Part shown: positions 12,482-22,618 of the stretch, piece by piece
Position numbering within the stretch: the first letter of the stretch is position 1
Layout of the letters: every line of letters begins with the position of its first letter
Assembly (NCBI GenBank): GCA_029891345.1
Contig: CM057009.1
Span: forward strand, 93,109,416-93,173,415
Direction: 5' to 3'
DNA from: Dryococelus australis
Taxonomy: Eukaryota; Arthropoda; Insecta; Phasmatodea; Phasmatidae
DNA: 64,000 bases
Program-made: the position numbers and the translations under genes
Notes under the pieces: generated by a model
The model's input: the letters and a program-made list of their open reading frames with translations, nothing else
Databases searched by the model: none
Told to the model about the DNA's origin: nothing

Positions 12482-13800
12482 TTAGCTCACCATGTTCACC
12501 AGTCCCGGAAAGCAGTTGTAGCTCATTACTCTGTCGTGCAAAATCAAACAGTAGGCAGCAGTGTTCGCCGGCATATTTTCCTTGGAAATAATTTCTATAC
12601 AACAATCCACCACACCATTTTGAATTAGCTTATTTTGTTTGGATGTGTCGAATACCAGCAATGGTGCCATTCCACGGAATATTTCTTGGCTCAGGAAAGG
12701 ATAGGATTTGCTCGCGCCCGTAGTAGGAGGCTTGAAACTGAGTATTCAGATAATATGCCAATGTAAATCCTTCTTGGTCGAAGGAGGTGTTCAAATCCAC
12801 GTATGGATAGCTTTTGCTATTCAAAAATACTTTTACATTCTGGACTTTGCAGTAGTCGAAGGTCGATTTGTCTGCCGAGATGTTGTGTTGCTTGTTTGTT
12901 TGAAATTCCAGTGTGACCTAACATGGTTTTCCATGCCTGAAGATGTCTGCACAATCCAGTGGTTCCTCGTGGCAAATGACAGGACCGGACACATAACCAA
13001 ACTCCAATTCCTGAAGGTCATTGCGATTATTTTTTTCTTTCTTGACATAATTCAGTTACTGCAGCCATTCTTGGAGGCATGGAGTCATATGGGGAATGAA
13101 CCACTTCATGTTTGTCAGGGTTACAGCGATGGGCTGCGGTTTTCTCCAACACCCAACACTGTATCGAGATGAGAGGTGGCTAGCATTATCACCCGTTCTT
13201 ACTTGGCTCCAATTATTATCGTCCTATAATCTTCGACGAAACCAAGTAGCATCGATAGTGGCACACTCACCTTGAACTTGCCTTCTGTGAAGATGAGAAC
13301 TTTGTACCCATCTTCCATTCCCTAGCCTGTCATATTTACCATGTCGAGATTGTTAGGAGTGAGCAGGAGGTAGTTTTTTATTATATGGTTATGCCCACAT
13401 CCTGCATTTCGTCAATAGTAACGCTGTTCATTTCATACATTTCTCGCTCTAGGTGAAGTATACCATTTCGAACAAACACTGTTGTGGTAGGGTGGGTCCT
13501 GTCTTCTTTTGAGAGCATACCTCGGATGTGCGGGAATGATTGCGAAGGCAGGGTGTAGACACCTTTACACTGTATCAGGATTCCAACCTCAACTTCGAGA
13601 GCATAGGGGCCAGTCAGATATGACTGGTAGTAATCAGTGCAGCTCAAACTTATCGATACTGTTGTCGAATTATGCCCGCTTTCAACCCTACGCTATGTAG
13701 AAACTGAACGTTAGCACGAGTTAGCATGTCGGTGTTTCGAGTTCTACTAGTATCAGGTTTGGTGCTGCGCTCGACTTTATGCACTGTATGGCTAGCGAAA
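12482..13800 (-). pseudogene. Polinton major capsid protein (double jelly-roll) remnant
   Basis: Several minus-strand frames together spell a Polinton major capsid protein. In order: an ITSTIKNYL-like segment (KNYLLLTPNNLD), VLIFTEGKFKVSVPLSMLLGF, a FRNWSL block, YPYVDLNTSFDQEGF with a following YY.QF...YYG, and a C-terminal AAYCLILHDRVMSYN. The equivalent N-terminal half is on the plus strand in element 3 (61,385-61,865), including the shared KNYLsLTPNeL motif. Known Polinton capsids of this type are 400-600 residues, which fits the 1.3-kb span. At least four frameshifts and several stops are present. It lies between the minor capsid gene and a small ORF on the same strand. Confidence 0.7.
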
Positions 13801-13837
13801 CTCAATCCCATCGTTTCAAGTGCAAGTACAAAGTGAT

Positions 13838-14455
13838 TTATTCGTTTCTGAAGTCTGTCTGCTTATCTTCCTGATCGACAATTGATATGATCACTTTGTG
13901 TGCCCTCTTTGTGATCACGGGAATATTAATGATACTTTTCGGAAATTCGACCATTTTATAACCTGGTAGGGCCGTCGGTGCGAACTCGTGCAGCATATTG
14001 TTGGTTTCACCATTGATGTAGCAGTCGCTCGCCAAATCACAGTTTATGTGTATCACATTCACTAGAAATATATTCGCTGGCCGCGAAAACATTTGTGCAT
14101 TGTTCCAGCTTCGTAGATTCGCATCTCAAACCCCAGTATTGGTCTGATCGTATCCAGTTCGCTGAAATGGTTATATGCACTGCAAAATATTTCTGCTTTC
14201 AGTGTGTTTGGGTTACCACATAGTGCGAATGCGATGTTATTCAGTAGTGATTTCTTGATGGAATTATTGATGTCCTACAGTGCATATGCGCCAGTGGGAA
14301 TGCTTATTTCCTTTACATCTCCTGCCACTATATACTGGAATGCAGAATTCATATTTTCTTTTATGTTGGATATGGAGTTGTAATTCTCAAAATCCATAAG
14401 TCTGATGACCCACTCACCTTCCAGCTCCAAGGGTGGGTAAAACAGGATGTCTTAT
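13838..14455 (-). pseudogene. Polinton minor (penton-like) capsid protein remnant
   Basis: The minus strand begins with a FYPPLELEGEW-type segment (stops follow), then a NSISNIKENMN run, PTGAYALQDINNSI, NPNTLKAEIFC, LDTIRPILGFEM, and the C-terminal frame 14,092-13,838 with INCDLASDCYINGE, LPGYKMVEFP and VDQEDKQTDFRNE. This order matches the plus-strand copy at 60,610-61,300, and both match my memory of the single jelly-roll minor capsid of Polintons, including the terminal VDQdGelvdFRGE-like block. One or more frameshifts lie near 14,100. It sits between the protease and major capsid genes, as in element 3. Confidence 0.7.
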
Positions 14456-14458
14456 CAC

Positions 14459-14950
14459 TTAGAATGATGGACACCGACATACTGACTGGAGAATATAGGT
14501 GCAAACACATTTTATGTAAATGTTTAATAAATAATGATTTGTGTATGACTTATTTTTATTACACTGTGCCAGAAAGTGAATACATAAATATCCACAGTTT
14601 CTCATGTTAGACAGCTGCTCCGTTTCGTAATTGTATGATAGTTTGCAATTTTTCATGTACAGTTGCAGTTCAGGTGGAGGATGCAATTTCCCAAATCTGT
14701 TATAACAGTCTGCATGTTTATCCTTTATTTATATGCTATCCAGCGCATGCTGGGCCCAGCTGTCATGTTCAGATTAATCATGGCGCATTCGTCTCTCTTG
14801 GGTTTAGGGGGCAATGCATGTTGGATGAACACTCCTGTAAAATTAGCTGTCTTCAATTTTCGTGCAAACAGTTCCAAATTCGCATTCGTGAGTGGTCGTT
14901 TAGGTATAGATTTCATTATCACCTTCTCCTGCTGCGACCCTTTTTCTCTC
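14459..14950 (-). pseudogene. Adenain-like cysteine protease remnant
   Basis: Two minus-strand frames form the gene. The first (14,922-14,725) reads PLTNANLELFARKL, GVFIQHALPPKPKRDEC and GPSMRWIAYK. The second (to 14,459) carries HPPPEL...YMKN and NCGYLCIHFL. This is the order of the adenovirus-type protease found in Polintons: the catalytic His lies in the GPxxHW-type segment and the catalytic Cys in the xCGxxC segment. In this copy the His position reads Arg (GPSMRW) while the Cys is kept, and a frameshift separates the halves near 14,700, so it cannot be active. The plus-strand copy in element 3 keeps a His there (PGMHR). Confidence 0.75.
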
Positions 14951-14959
14951 TCGCACCAC

Positions 14960-15539
14960 CTCGGTAGAACTGTCGTATATAAAGTCCTTGGCCACTTTTT
15001 TTACCCCTAGTGATAGCTTCCTGTTTCCGGTTGTGGCGACGGTTTTAATCCAATTGCTTAAGTTCGTTCAAGCCTCATTTCACCACACAAAAGATATTTG
15101 TTACAGCCCTGACGATACCGCCAAGAGCACCGATAGCAGGTATCAAGGCAGGAAGGAAAACTCCCATCCTTTTCTTTCCCCTCCACTTGGAACTTCGACT
15201 TACTGTCTTCGCTACTATATCCATATTCCAATTGGCTTTCATTGTTTTGGAAACACCCGATTCAGCTATTTTTTCACCAAGTCCAGTAGCCGGCGATTTT
15301 CTTATCTCGTCGGCCTTCTGTGCAAATATCTTGTCTGTTTGGTGGCTGATTTGCAGATCCATGTACTGGGAATAGACAATATCGTACCACTTGCATGCCC
15401 CACATGGAAACCTTTTAGCTACCTTGTTTCCTGACCCATAGTGCATGTATCCAGGAATGTGCATATCGAATGGTAGACTGTTGATCAGCATATCGACGAT
15501 ACCACGACCGGATTTCGACGTCTTTACCTAACGACACAT
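14960..15539 (-). pseudogene. PLA2-like virion protein remnant
   Basis: The first ATG (15,539) lies 11 nt after a predicted initiator, but codon 4 is TAG. The open part (15,491-15,075, 138 codons) starts LINSLPFDMHIPGYMHYGSG, then ACKWYDIVYS, a basic region ending in KWRGKKR, and a hydrophobic PALIPAIGALGGIVRA segment. The GYxxCGPGT and ACKxHD positions recall the phospholipase-A2-like domain of minor virion proteins in parvovirus- and adintovirus-like elements. Here the first Cys position is Tyr and the catalytic His position is Tyr. After a frameshift at 15,075 the C-terminus continues (NELKQL) to about 14,960. It is divergent from the ATPase gene, and element 3 has the same pair mirrored. 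Confidence 0.6.
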
Positions 15540-15547
15540 TGAATTAA

Positions 15548-15600
15548 CCTGACATAAAACTTATGATACCCACCTTTTATACTTTTTGTGTCAGTATCAT
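15548..15600. promoter_or_regulatory. Compact divergent promoter (PLA2-like gene / ATPase)
   Basis: Minus strand: TATAAAAGG (15,581-15,573) lies 31 bp upstream of the A in a TCAGG initiator (A at 15,550). Plus strand: TATGATA (from 15,562) lies 31 bp upstream of the A in TCAGT (A at 15,593). The two predicted start sites are about 43 bp apart and each TATA element lies close to the other gene's start site. Element 3 repeats this arrangement (54,385-54,431). TCAGT is the classic arthropod initiator. Confidence 0.6.
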
Positions 15601-15670
15601 TATAGACTTGGAACAGTACAGATGTATCATTCTCGACTTTGAACAGTATAGGCGTATCACATATTCAAAT

Positions 15671-16530
15671 ATGATATTTCAGTACGATTTCTGCAAGAGA
15701 CAGTTTACTCGAAGTGATAATTTGAAGAAACATTTTTAAATGTGTCGAATGTCATCGGGAAGTTTGTTTATGATACCTCATCCTCCTCCTCCTCCTCCTC
15801 CTCCTCCTCCTCCTCCAATGTATGATATAAACAAAGCAGAAGAATACAGTTTACAGATTGTAAAGCAATATGTTACTCTACCCATATGCATTCATGCTGA
15901 AGATGAAACTATCTTACAGGAATCGGGACATGGAAGCCTATTTCCGAATACTGTGTGCTGCATCATCGTAGGACCATCAGCAAGATATGCAACCTATTGA
16001 ACCCACTGGAAGACGAGAACAGAGTTTAGTTCGAGAATGTGTACCTGTACTCTAAATCACTCCATCAACCGAAATACCAACTGGCACGAATACTGCAGGC
16101 CGTTGGAGGCTTGGATTATTTCCCATGCAGCGATAACTAAGCCATCGTGTCGCCGAGCAAAGTACTGACAAACTCGATATTTGTCTTTGATGACATTGGC
16201 TGTGAGAACAGACTTATATTCAAGAGTTCTTTAGCATGGGGCGGCATTCATATGTTGACTGCATTTACCTCAGCCAGACTTATTCGTGTATACCCAAACA
16301 ACTGCTTCGCGATAATGCTAACATTTTGGTACTGTTTCGCATGAACGATATGAACTTGCGGCATGCGTACGACGACCATGTCAATATGGGTATGACATTT
16401 GCAGAATTCAAATATATGTGTACCTTATGCTGGATCGAGGAATATGGATTTTGGTGATCATAAAAGACTGGCCTCTATATAATGGCATGCACAGTCATGG
16501 CTTCGATCAGTTTATAGTAAGACACTGGCC
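15671..16530 (+). pseudogene. Zinc-finger/proline-rich/packaging ATPase remnant
   Basis: The frame from ATG 15,671 has a single finger (DFCKRQFTRSDNLKKHF), a stop, then a run of 12 prolines encoded by (CCT)n, then the Polinton FtsK/HerA-type packaging ATPase. ATPase signs are ESGHGSLFPNT ahead of a P-loop broken by frameshift (IIVGPS, then K..NLL), VYLYSKSLHQPKY, a Walker-B-like SIFVFDDI, DCIYLSQTYS and RDNANILVLFR, then a YDDHVNMGMTF segment. The matching minus-strand gene in element 3 has an intact P-loop. Frameshifts lie near 15,990 and 16,225 and stops near 16,030 and 16,140. In Polintons this enzyme is thought to drive genome packaging. Confidence 0.75.
15780..15816. repeat. (CCT)n trinucleotide repeat
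   Basis: About 12 CCT units encode the polyproline linker between finger and ATPase. The corresponding linker in element 3 is a 230-bp CCACAT/CCACCT repeat on the minus strand. Confidence 0.85.
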
Positions 16531-16870
16531 ATGAGTCGCAATACAATTTCCAAGTTCGGACATGGTCTCTACTCCGATGATGATAGAAATACTCTAATGG
16601 AAGCTCACATCGCCGATGTTTGCAGGGTTCAGTCGCTTCTTGGACAAAAGATCAGGAGCGTGAAAAATGAAGTTGTTGAAGATTTAGTGTGGAGGCATAG
16701 ATAATAGACCTGATCAACGTGTCGAATGTGCAGAGACAGGAAGAATTGCAGACTCTTCAAAATATGTTAACGTCCAAACTGGCTGCCAAAACCGATGTTA
16801 TGTGGCATTGCAAGAAGGTGCTGGATGGGTGCTTCGACAAATTGGAAAGGATCGGAAATTTACTTTCGAC
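16531..16870 (+). pseudogene. Polinton helical ORF downstream of ATPase
   Basis: ATG 16,531 opens a frame with KFGHGLYSDDD and LLGQKIRSVKNEVVEDL. After two stops near 16,702 another frame gives a QRQEELQTLQNMLTSKL run. The composition suggests a helical or coiled-coil protein. The equivalent in element 3 (53,080-52,850, minus) reads FFRNYLSELSMKMKRVKMEI then TSVQRQIDRLNVQ, in the same place after the ATPase. Conserved position in both elements supports a real gene of unknown function. Confidence 0.45.
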
Positions 16871-16934
16871 AACTCGAGAGTGAATATGTATAAACACACA
16901 ACCTGTGTAGTTGTGTGTTTATTTCATTATACTA

Positions 16935-17809
16935 TGATGATGTACCGAACCAAACAGATGACTGAGTTGCAGCATGTCATCCAAACTGTTCGCACGAAAT
17001 ATCTACTCTCGAAAAGTTACAAACTGGCTCTCAAGAATCGAAGGGTAGAAACTTACGAGCCAATAACCAGCCATCTCGACGAACTTGGTCGACAATGCCA
17101 GGAGGAAGCTTTGCCTCAGACAGATATCAACACTGAAATCAAGGTGAAGTCTGGAATTGACCAAATCGGAAGGTCGCATCACTAGCGACGATCTGCCCCT
17201 GATCGATTTTCTGTGTGCACGGGAGCAGAAACAAGCACAAAAGCATGGACCTAAGATGGGCCTGCTGGTCGGGCACTACATCGCTTCCTACTCCTATTGG
17301 AACAACGACAAGACACATGGCCTGCAACACCGTGACGAAAAATGATTTCTCGGAAACAAGGAAGTGATGTTTTTTTTTCAGGAGATGTGATGCAGATCGG
17401 CAAGCACTAGGTGAAAGTGATACATGGTCTGTGCGAACTTTTGTTTTGTAGGCATCTCATACACCAGACTAAATCAGGTTTGCACAAGTACTGTTGCATG
17501 CTGCAGTCCAGTTGTGTTCATTATATGAATGATAGCCCCTCAACATGACAATTTAAAGAAACAGCCCATGCAAAATTCGGCATTATCACGGGACTGTTTC
17601 CTTAATTGGCAGAAGCTATTGTATCGGGTCTGCTACTGCAGAAGATCGACGCCAAACACAAGCTAGTCTACGTGTGTTGGGACGATCCGAACGAACTCGT
17701 CGATAGACTATGGCTACTTGTCGCTTCACTGTATCCTGGCAATCAGTCGCACACCAATGAGATTGTATCCATCATCGAAGAACTTGTCGAGGCTGGCTAT
17801 ATCGTGTGA
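16935..17809 (+). pseudogene. Polinton ORF of unknown function before the integrase
   Basis: Three frames succeed each other: MTELQHVIQTV...YEPITSHLDELG to 17,185; SDDLPLIDFLCAREQKQAQK to 17,345; and after decay around 17,440 (HGLCELLF) the end DDPNELVDRLWLLVASLY, HTNEIVSIIEELVEAGYIV. The closing DPNELVDRL...NEI.SIIEELxEAGyI block is a signature I remember from Maverick ORFs preceding or following the capsid/integrase region. Related ends occur at 44,985-45,110 (minus) and in the centre of the foldback element (57,617-58,150). No enzymatic motif is visible. Confidence 0.5.
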
Positions 17810-18719
17810 TGAGGAAATATGCTGGTTTCAGCGAATTGCATAAGTCGACCAGAAGGAACTACCCTCTGAGAAAGTACGTCATGAAAGGGCTGGACGATAT
17901 TTTCCAATCCGACCTGATCGAAATGCAAGACTTTGCTCGTGCGAATGAAGACCACCACAACATTTTGAGCATAATATACACGTTTTCCAAGTATGCCTGG
18001 GCCAGGCTGCTCAAGTCGAAAAATGTACGTCACCGAGGCAATGGCGGATGTGTTGAGCGAAAGTTACAACACCAAATATCTCCACACCGATGACAGTAAA
18101 GAATATTTTAATGCTACTTTCTTTGCACTGATAAAATGGTATGGCATAAATCACTATTCCACATACTCTGGACTCAAGGCTAGCAATGTTGAGCATTTCA
18201 CCGGACCCTAAAAGCCAAATAGTGGAGACATTTCATAGTGAACGTAAACTACAAGTAGCTTGAGCTACTGCCGAAACTCGTTCGCGAGTATAATTCTACA
18301 ATTCATTCTACCACTCACATAAAACCCGAAGACGTCGAGGACGACTCCCTGCTTCGGTCCGTTTTTGCTATTCCGGTGAGGAGGGACACGTGCAAGCCTA
18401 AAGCCAATATTGGTGACGTGGTGCACATATCCAACCAGCATGGCATTTTACACAAAGGCTTCCGTCACAACTGGTAGGCAGAATTGTACAAGGTGGTTCC
18501 CATACGACATTGGTACCCATGCATGTATTACCTGGAGGAACTGTGGGGCGAACCCATCGTCGGAGGTTTTACACAGAGGAGATCCAGCCTACGACGTTTA
18601 CAAATGTGGAATTGGTGGAAAAGGTGTTGAAACGGCGTAATGGATGTTTGTACATGAGGTAGCTCGTACACTCGAAGTGTGATGACTCCTGGGTCGACGA
18701 AAAAGACATTCTGAAGTAG
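17810..18719 (+). pseudogene. Polinton retroviral-type integrase with chromodomain
   Basis: Frame 1 starts at 17,815 with FSELHKSTRRNYPLRKYV, MKGLDDIFQSDLIEM (first catalytic Asp) and FSKYAWARLLKSK. After a frameshift near 18,020, frame 2 gives HTDDSKEYFN (second Asp), INHYSTYSGLKASNVEHF (Glu about 34 residues after that Asp) and a stop at 18,209. Further frameshifted pieces give GFYTEEIQ-like FYTEEIQPTTF and VEKVLKRRNGCLYMR, DDSWVDEKDIL, a chromodomain-like end typical of Polinton integrases. The DDE residues survive but the frame is broken at least three times. It is the last gene before the right arm, the usual place. Confidence 0.85.
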
Positions 18720-19189
18720 GACTTAGTAATTTATTTTTTATGTGATGTCATGACCACAGAATTTAAAAAATGGTGTGCTTTACCTTACTTTACATTAATT
18801 TTATTCTTGCCTGTCCTAATACACGACATTGGGTTGGAGATAGCTAGCTCTAAAAGACTGATTAAACCGGTGGTGTTTTGACAGTCTTTTTTAATCCACC
18901 ATGTAAAGTGTTGTAATGACTTTGTGTTTATTAGCCTCTAAAAAATTTATATTAGTATGAAAAAATTCAATACTCCTCGCCAGTTAAACTTTTAACACTT
19001 TTGGATATACTTATGAGTTATTTAAAAAAAGAGGTTTTACATACATATATCCATTCAGATTCTTACAAAAAAGAACTAAATACATCAGTTTAAATTAGTT
19101 TCTTACTAATTTATTTTGTACACACATGAAGTCGTCATATCAGAGTCCATTACTATTTTGAAGGGAACAGCATAATCTTCTGTACGAAT
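18720..19189. other. Spacer between integrase and right arm
   Basis: AT-rich and without an ORF of note. It contains the 9-bp-stem hairpin listed separately and merges into the right arm between 19,090 and 19,190. Confidence 0.4.
18852..18890 (+). terminator. Stem-loop after the integrase
   Basis: AAAAGACTG (18,852-18,860) pairs exactly with CAGTCTTTT (18,882-18,890) around a 21-nt loop, followed by T-rich sequence. It lies 130 bp after the integrase stop and could mark a transcript end. That role is inference only. Confidence 0.35.
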
Positions 19190-19604
19190 AAACATGGAAG
19201 GCTCGCAGGGAGGAACTGTTGCTAGTGTAGTCACAGGAACATGGAGTCACTATCGGCGTCTACTACCATGAGTCACAGGGGCGTGGGTTAATTAGTGGCA
19301 TGTATGCATGTCTGTGTAATTACCTCTCTTGTAATAAAAAATACATGATAATAATAATCCTAACAATCTTCAATACTAGAAGGATCATAATTATTTTATA
19401 AATAATAGTAAATATAAAAAAATATAAAAACCACAAAATATTATGACCAATATAGATTTATTGGTTATGGATTAAATATAATTTTGTCATGGCCCAATAC
19501 ATGCGTATTTCTAGTAGTAACGACCAACTTCCGATATAACCATATTTGATCCCCAATCACAAACTTAATATTCATCCGAGAAAACAGCACGGGAGTAGGG
19601 TACA

Positions 19605-19881
19605 TACTAATTGTAGTGAAGTCTATAGATTTGGGCGGCTCTTAACAGCGAGGTCTTGAGAGCCAATGAGTGTGACTGAGGTGATAATGGAGCAATGTCG
19701 GAATGAAAAGCGCGCGGGGGGGGGGGGGGGTCGCAGATGAAGACCCGCCGACCAACAGCATCGTCCGGCACGATTCCCACAATCAAAAATTCTGTAACCC
19801 GGCCGAGAATTAGACCCGGATCGCCTTGGTGGGAAGCGAATGGTCTAACCACTCATCCACCACGACCCCTACTAATTGTAG
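19605..19881 (-). mobile_element. tRNA-derived SINE with 12-bp target duplication
   Basis: TACTAATTGTAG flanks the insert exactly (19,605-19,616 and 19,870-19,881). The element reads on the minus strand from 19,869: GGGGTCGTGGTGGATGAGTG (A-box region), then GGGTCTAATTCTCG (B-box region), then an unrelated body with a 14-base C/G homopolymer and the GGCTCTCAAGACCTCG tail shared with the other SINE copies. The left arm of element 1 has the empty site near 8,960. It is therefore younger than element 1. Confidence 0.85.
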
Positions 19882-20847
19882 CATTTTGATTTCCAACACC
19901 ATCATTAACTGGTAAAAGTCTTCCAACGGTAGAGCATGTGAAAGGTCTCCATTCGCCTGGTGAAATGTCATTGAGCTCTCTTTAAAAATAATCTATATAC
20001 ATAATTCAGTTAATAATTTTGTTTGTATTTGCGTATTTCATAAGTTCGTCGTAAGTGCCTTAAAGTGTTATCTGCTTGAATGCCAGCCACTTTTTTTTTG
20101 CGGACCGCTATTTTCTGCTACCATTGCGAAGCGTTAGTGAAAATGTAGTTGCGTTGTTAAATATAAATTTGCTGGTTTTAATTAAGTGTTTTGTTAATTT
20201 CATAAGTCAGCAAGTAACTTATTTCGCGTCAGTGGCTGACAAGTGATTTTAGTGAAGTAATCATCTAAAAGTTAGGCACATGTTTGGGAATTATGAAGTT
20301 AATAGTAAGATCGTGCATTTTGAAAATAACTCTTTCTTAAATTGTTGTTAGAATATTTGAAATGTATTTTGGACTTTGTAGCAAACTTGTTTTACCCTAA
20401 TTTATTTTATTGAATCTCTAACGATTTTCAAATGGAAGGTTAAATTTCGCTGAACGTTTCGTATAACAGGAGGTTTTCCAAATGTACGTGGTCTAATCGA
20501 CTCCCACCCAATAAAATTTAAAATAAACAGAACCCAAGCTAGTATAATATGTAGGCATAACAAAAATATAATATTTGGGAATGGGGACCAGCTATAGTAG
20601 TAGCATTAGTAGTGGACGGAAGTTGTCCGTTCTTCAGTGACTGTCATTAGATTCGTAGCGTGTTTTCATCACCGGCAGAACAGCTGTGGTTGGGGGATAC
20701 ATCGTGACTGCGCCTCTTTTCGAGAAGTGTCCAAATTTACTGAAGTTATATGAAACGGACTACAAGCTTTGAAGAATGTTATATTCTACTATCAATGCTG
20801 TTTTCGAGATGAAATTTAGTTGTATATAAAACATGTATGTACGACAG

Positions 20848-21235
20848 TATATTAAGGCAAAATGGAGATTTTTGGACATTCGCCATTGCAATGCAGATGT
20901 CTGTCATTGAAATAACAGGACTAAGCAAGGAAAAATACTTAAAAAAGACAAGCAACCTATGGACGAGAAAATTAATATATGTATACAACACTGGAAAATT
21001 CCAAGAGGGAAAAGAATAAAAAAAACAGAACAGCAACTAATTACGAAGAATATAATATGTATATACACATGACCAATAGGTAACATATAGAAACCAACAC
21101 AGTCAAGAAACCTGCTTACAAAGTTAGGACAACAGTGACAAAATAACTAAGAACAAAATAGGACAACACAACAAAGAAACACACTAAAACACAGCAGTTT
21201 AACAAGACACGACAGAATACAAGATATATATTAAG
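20848..21235. mobile_element. 370-bp insert with 9-bp target duplication
   Basis: TATATTAAG occurs at 20,848-20,856 and 21,227-21,235. The sequence between (20,857-21,226) is absent from the left arm, where the counterpart reads straight through near 8,010. The insert is A-rich on the plus strand, lacks clear terminal repeats, and has a 85-codon minus frame with no motif. Family unknown: perhaps a 5'-truncated retroelement or a small DNA transposon. Confidence 0.65.
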
Positions 21236-21459
21236 CTTAATATGCATGACTCCTGGCATTTTTAATAAGAATAAGGTTCCCCCGGCTTGCAATAAGTATA
21301 GGATGTTAACAGAAAACACTTTTGAAAGCCCTGCCGAAGGTTTTATATGTTTGCACAGTGTTTATTCTTCCACTATATGTTTGCAATGGACTTAATCTCT
21401 TTATTCATGCATCGTTAAAGTGAATCTGTTAGCAAAGTAGGAAATTCTTATTCGAATAG

Positions 21460-21640
21460 CTGGCGAGGTTTTCTCGGTGATATCCCGCTTCTCCCCGTTC
21501 TAGCATTCCAGTTCTTCCCCAGCCTCATCGTCTCCCAAGGCCTCGATAACCTCATACAGGTTTTTATCTGTGATCTCCCATATCCAGATCGGCTGTAAAC
21601 TCATCGGCTCTCAAGATCTCATTAACTTACACATAAATTT
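21460..21640 (+). repeat. SINE relic inside right arm
   Basis: Mirror copy of the relic at 7,650-7,790: CTGGCGAGGTTTTCTCGG at its start and CATCGGCTCTCAAGATCTC at its end, but with about 70 bp more in the middle, closer to the full SINE body. Confidence 0.55.
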
Positions 21641-22119
21641 TTCGCACAAGGTGATGCAAAAAAAGGAAATATTTGACATGAACTTTACTTACGAATGTAT
21701 TTTATCAACTAACGCTTTATGTATATATATATATGACAATTATTGTAAAATAGAAGAGCAATATAAACATTAACATTTGCTTTAGTATACTTATATAGAT
21801 TCTGTAACTTTTTATTGTAGTTTTAATAAGTGTTTTGGAGCAGTGTTAAATTATTTGAAATAACAGTCACTAATGATCTATAATTATCAATTGGTTGCAT
21901 ATTATACAATTATTCCCGTTAAGGGGTCCAAATCCCCCCCCCCCCAGGCCAGAATTTGACATAATTTGATAGTTTGTCATTCCGAATTGTTAAAAATAAC
22001 TTTAGAAAGAGAGATGACGCAGTGTGCGCTACTATACTCCCAACACTTGAGGTGCGACTTATTATTCAGTTGATAACGGTTGAAAATTTCCGATTACTGC
22101 TGTGAGTAATCAGTTTATG

Positions 22120-22348
22120 TATTAAAGCGAGTGATTGAGCGAGCGAAGAGATTTGGGCTGCTTTAACATCGAGGTCTTGAAAGTGAGGTGAGTATGGAGC
22201 AGGGCCGGAATGTAAGGACAGGGGAAACGGGAGCTCCCGAGAAGACTCGCCGGCCAGCGGCAAAAATCCGGGGCAACCTCATCGAGAATCGAACCTTTTT
22301 CTCATTGGTGGATGGCGAGTAGTCTAAACACTAAACCACCGCGGCCCC
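22120..22348 (-). mobile_element. tRNA-derived SINE
   Basis: On the minus strand from 22,348: GGGGCCGCGGTGG, TGGTTTAGTGTTTAGA (A box) and GGTTCGATTCTCG (near-perfect B box), followed by the same body/tail as the copy at 19.6 kb (CTCGGGAGCTCCC..., TCAAGACCTCGATG). The tail is A/T-poor and ends in GCTCGCTCAATCACTCGC. I could not find clean target duplications. Confidence 0.75.
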
Positions 22349-22618
22349 ATGAATGTAAAACAATATGAGTGCCTAACCTACATGATCAAAAACGTTTTAA
22401 TATGTTACGTGTAGTTGAAACATAAGTTATACGGGACAAGAAGGAAGCAGAGGATTAGTTAACTAATGTAACTTTCTATGGAAATGATTTAGATTGCTGC
22501 CAAGTGTCTAGGTGCGTTCAGTTACCGCTCCGATTCTTTAACCAGAGCAGTTGTTTAATATACCGAATTTCCTCAGCAACGACATATAGTTATCTCAGCA
22601 ATTCAAAAGTCCGCCTGA

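Larger units (their letters stand above)
7587..21716. mobile_element. Element 1: degraded Polinton/Maverick, about 14.1 kb
   Basis: Two long inverted arms (7,587 to about 9,330 and about 19,190-21,716) enclose remnants of a Polinton gene set. On the minus strand are an unknown ORF, a small ORF, the major capsid protein, the minor capsid protein, the protease and a PLA2-like protein. On the plus strand are the ATPase, two ORFs and the integrase. Outer ends can be placed at AG (7,587) and CT (21,716), matching the 5'-AG...CT-3' ends reported for Polintons. The adjacent hexamers CCCTAA and TTATGT do not match, so no target duplication is visible. No polymerase B is seen; the stretch where I would look for one (9.9-12 kb) holds a GC-rich unassigned block. 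Every gene carries stops or frameshifts, so the element is a fossil. Confidence 0.85.
19190..21716 (-). repeat. Right terminal inverted repeat of element 1
   Basis: Reverse complement of the left arm, longer because it carries two later insertions: the SINE at 19,617-19,869 and a 370-bp segment at 20,857-21,226. The left arm preserves the uninterrupted state at both points (near 8,960 and 8,010). A roughly 70-bp length difference also exists near 21,500-21,600. Confidence 0.85.

Noticed and set aside
22290..22348. Genuine tRNA gene
   Set aside because: A and B boxes are present but no tRNA cloverleaf can be completed, and the body/tail are shared with other SINE copies.
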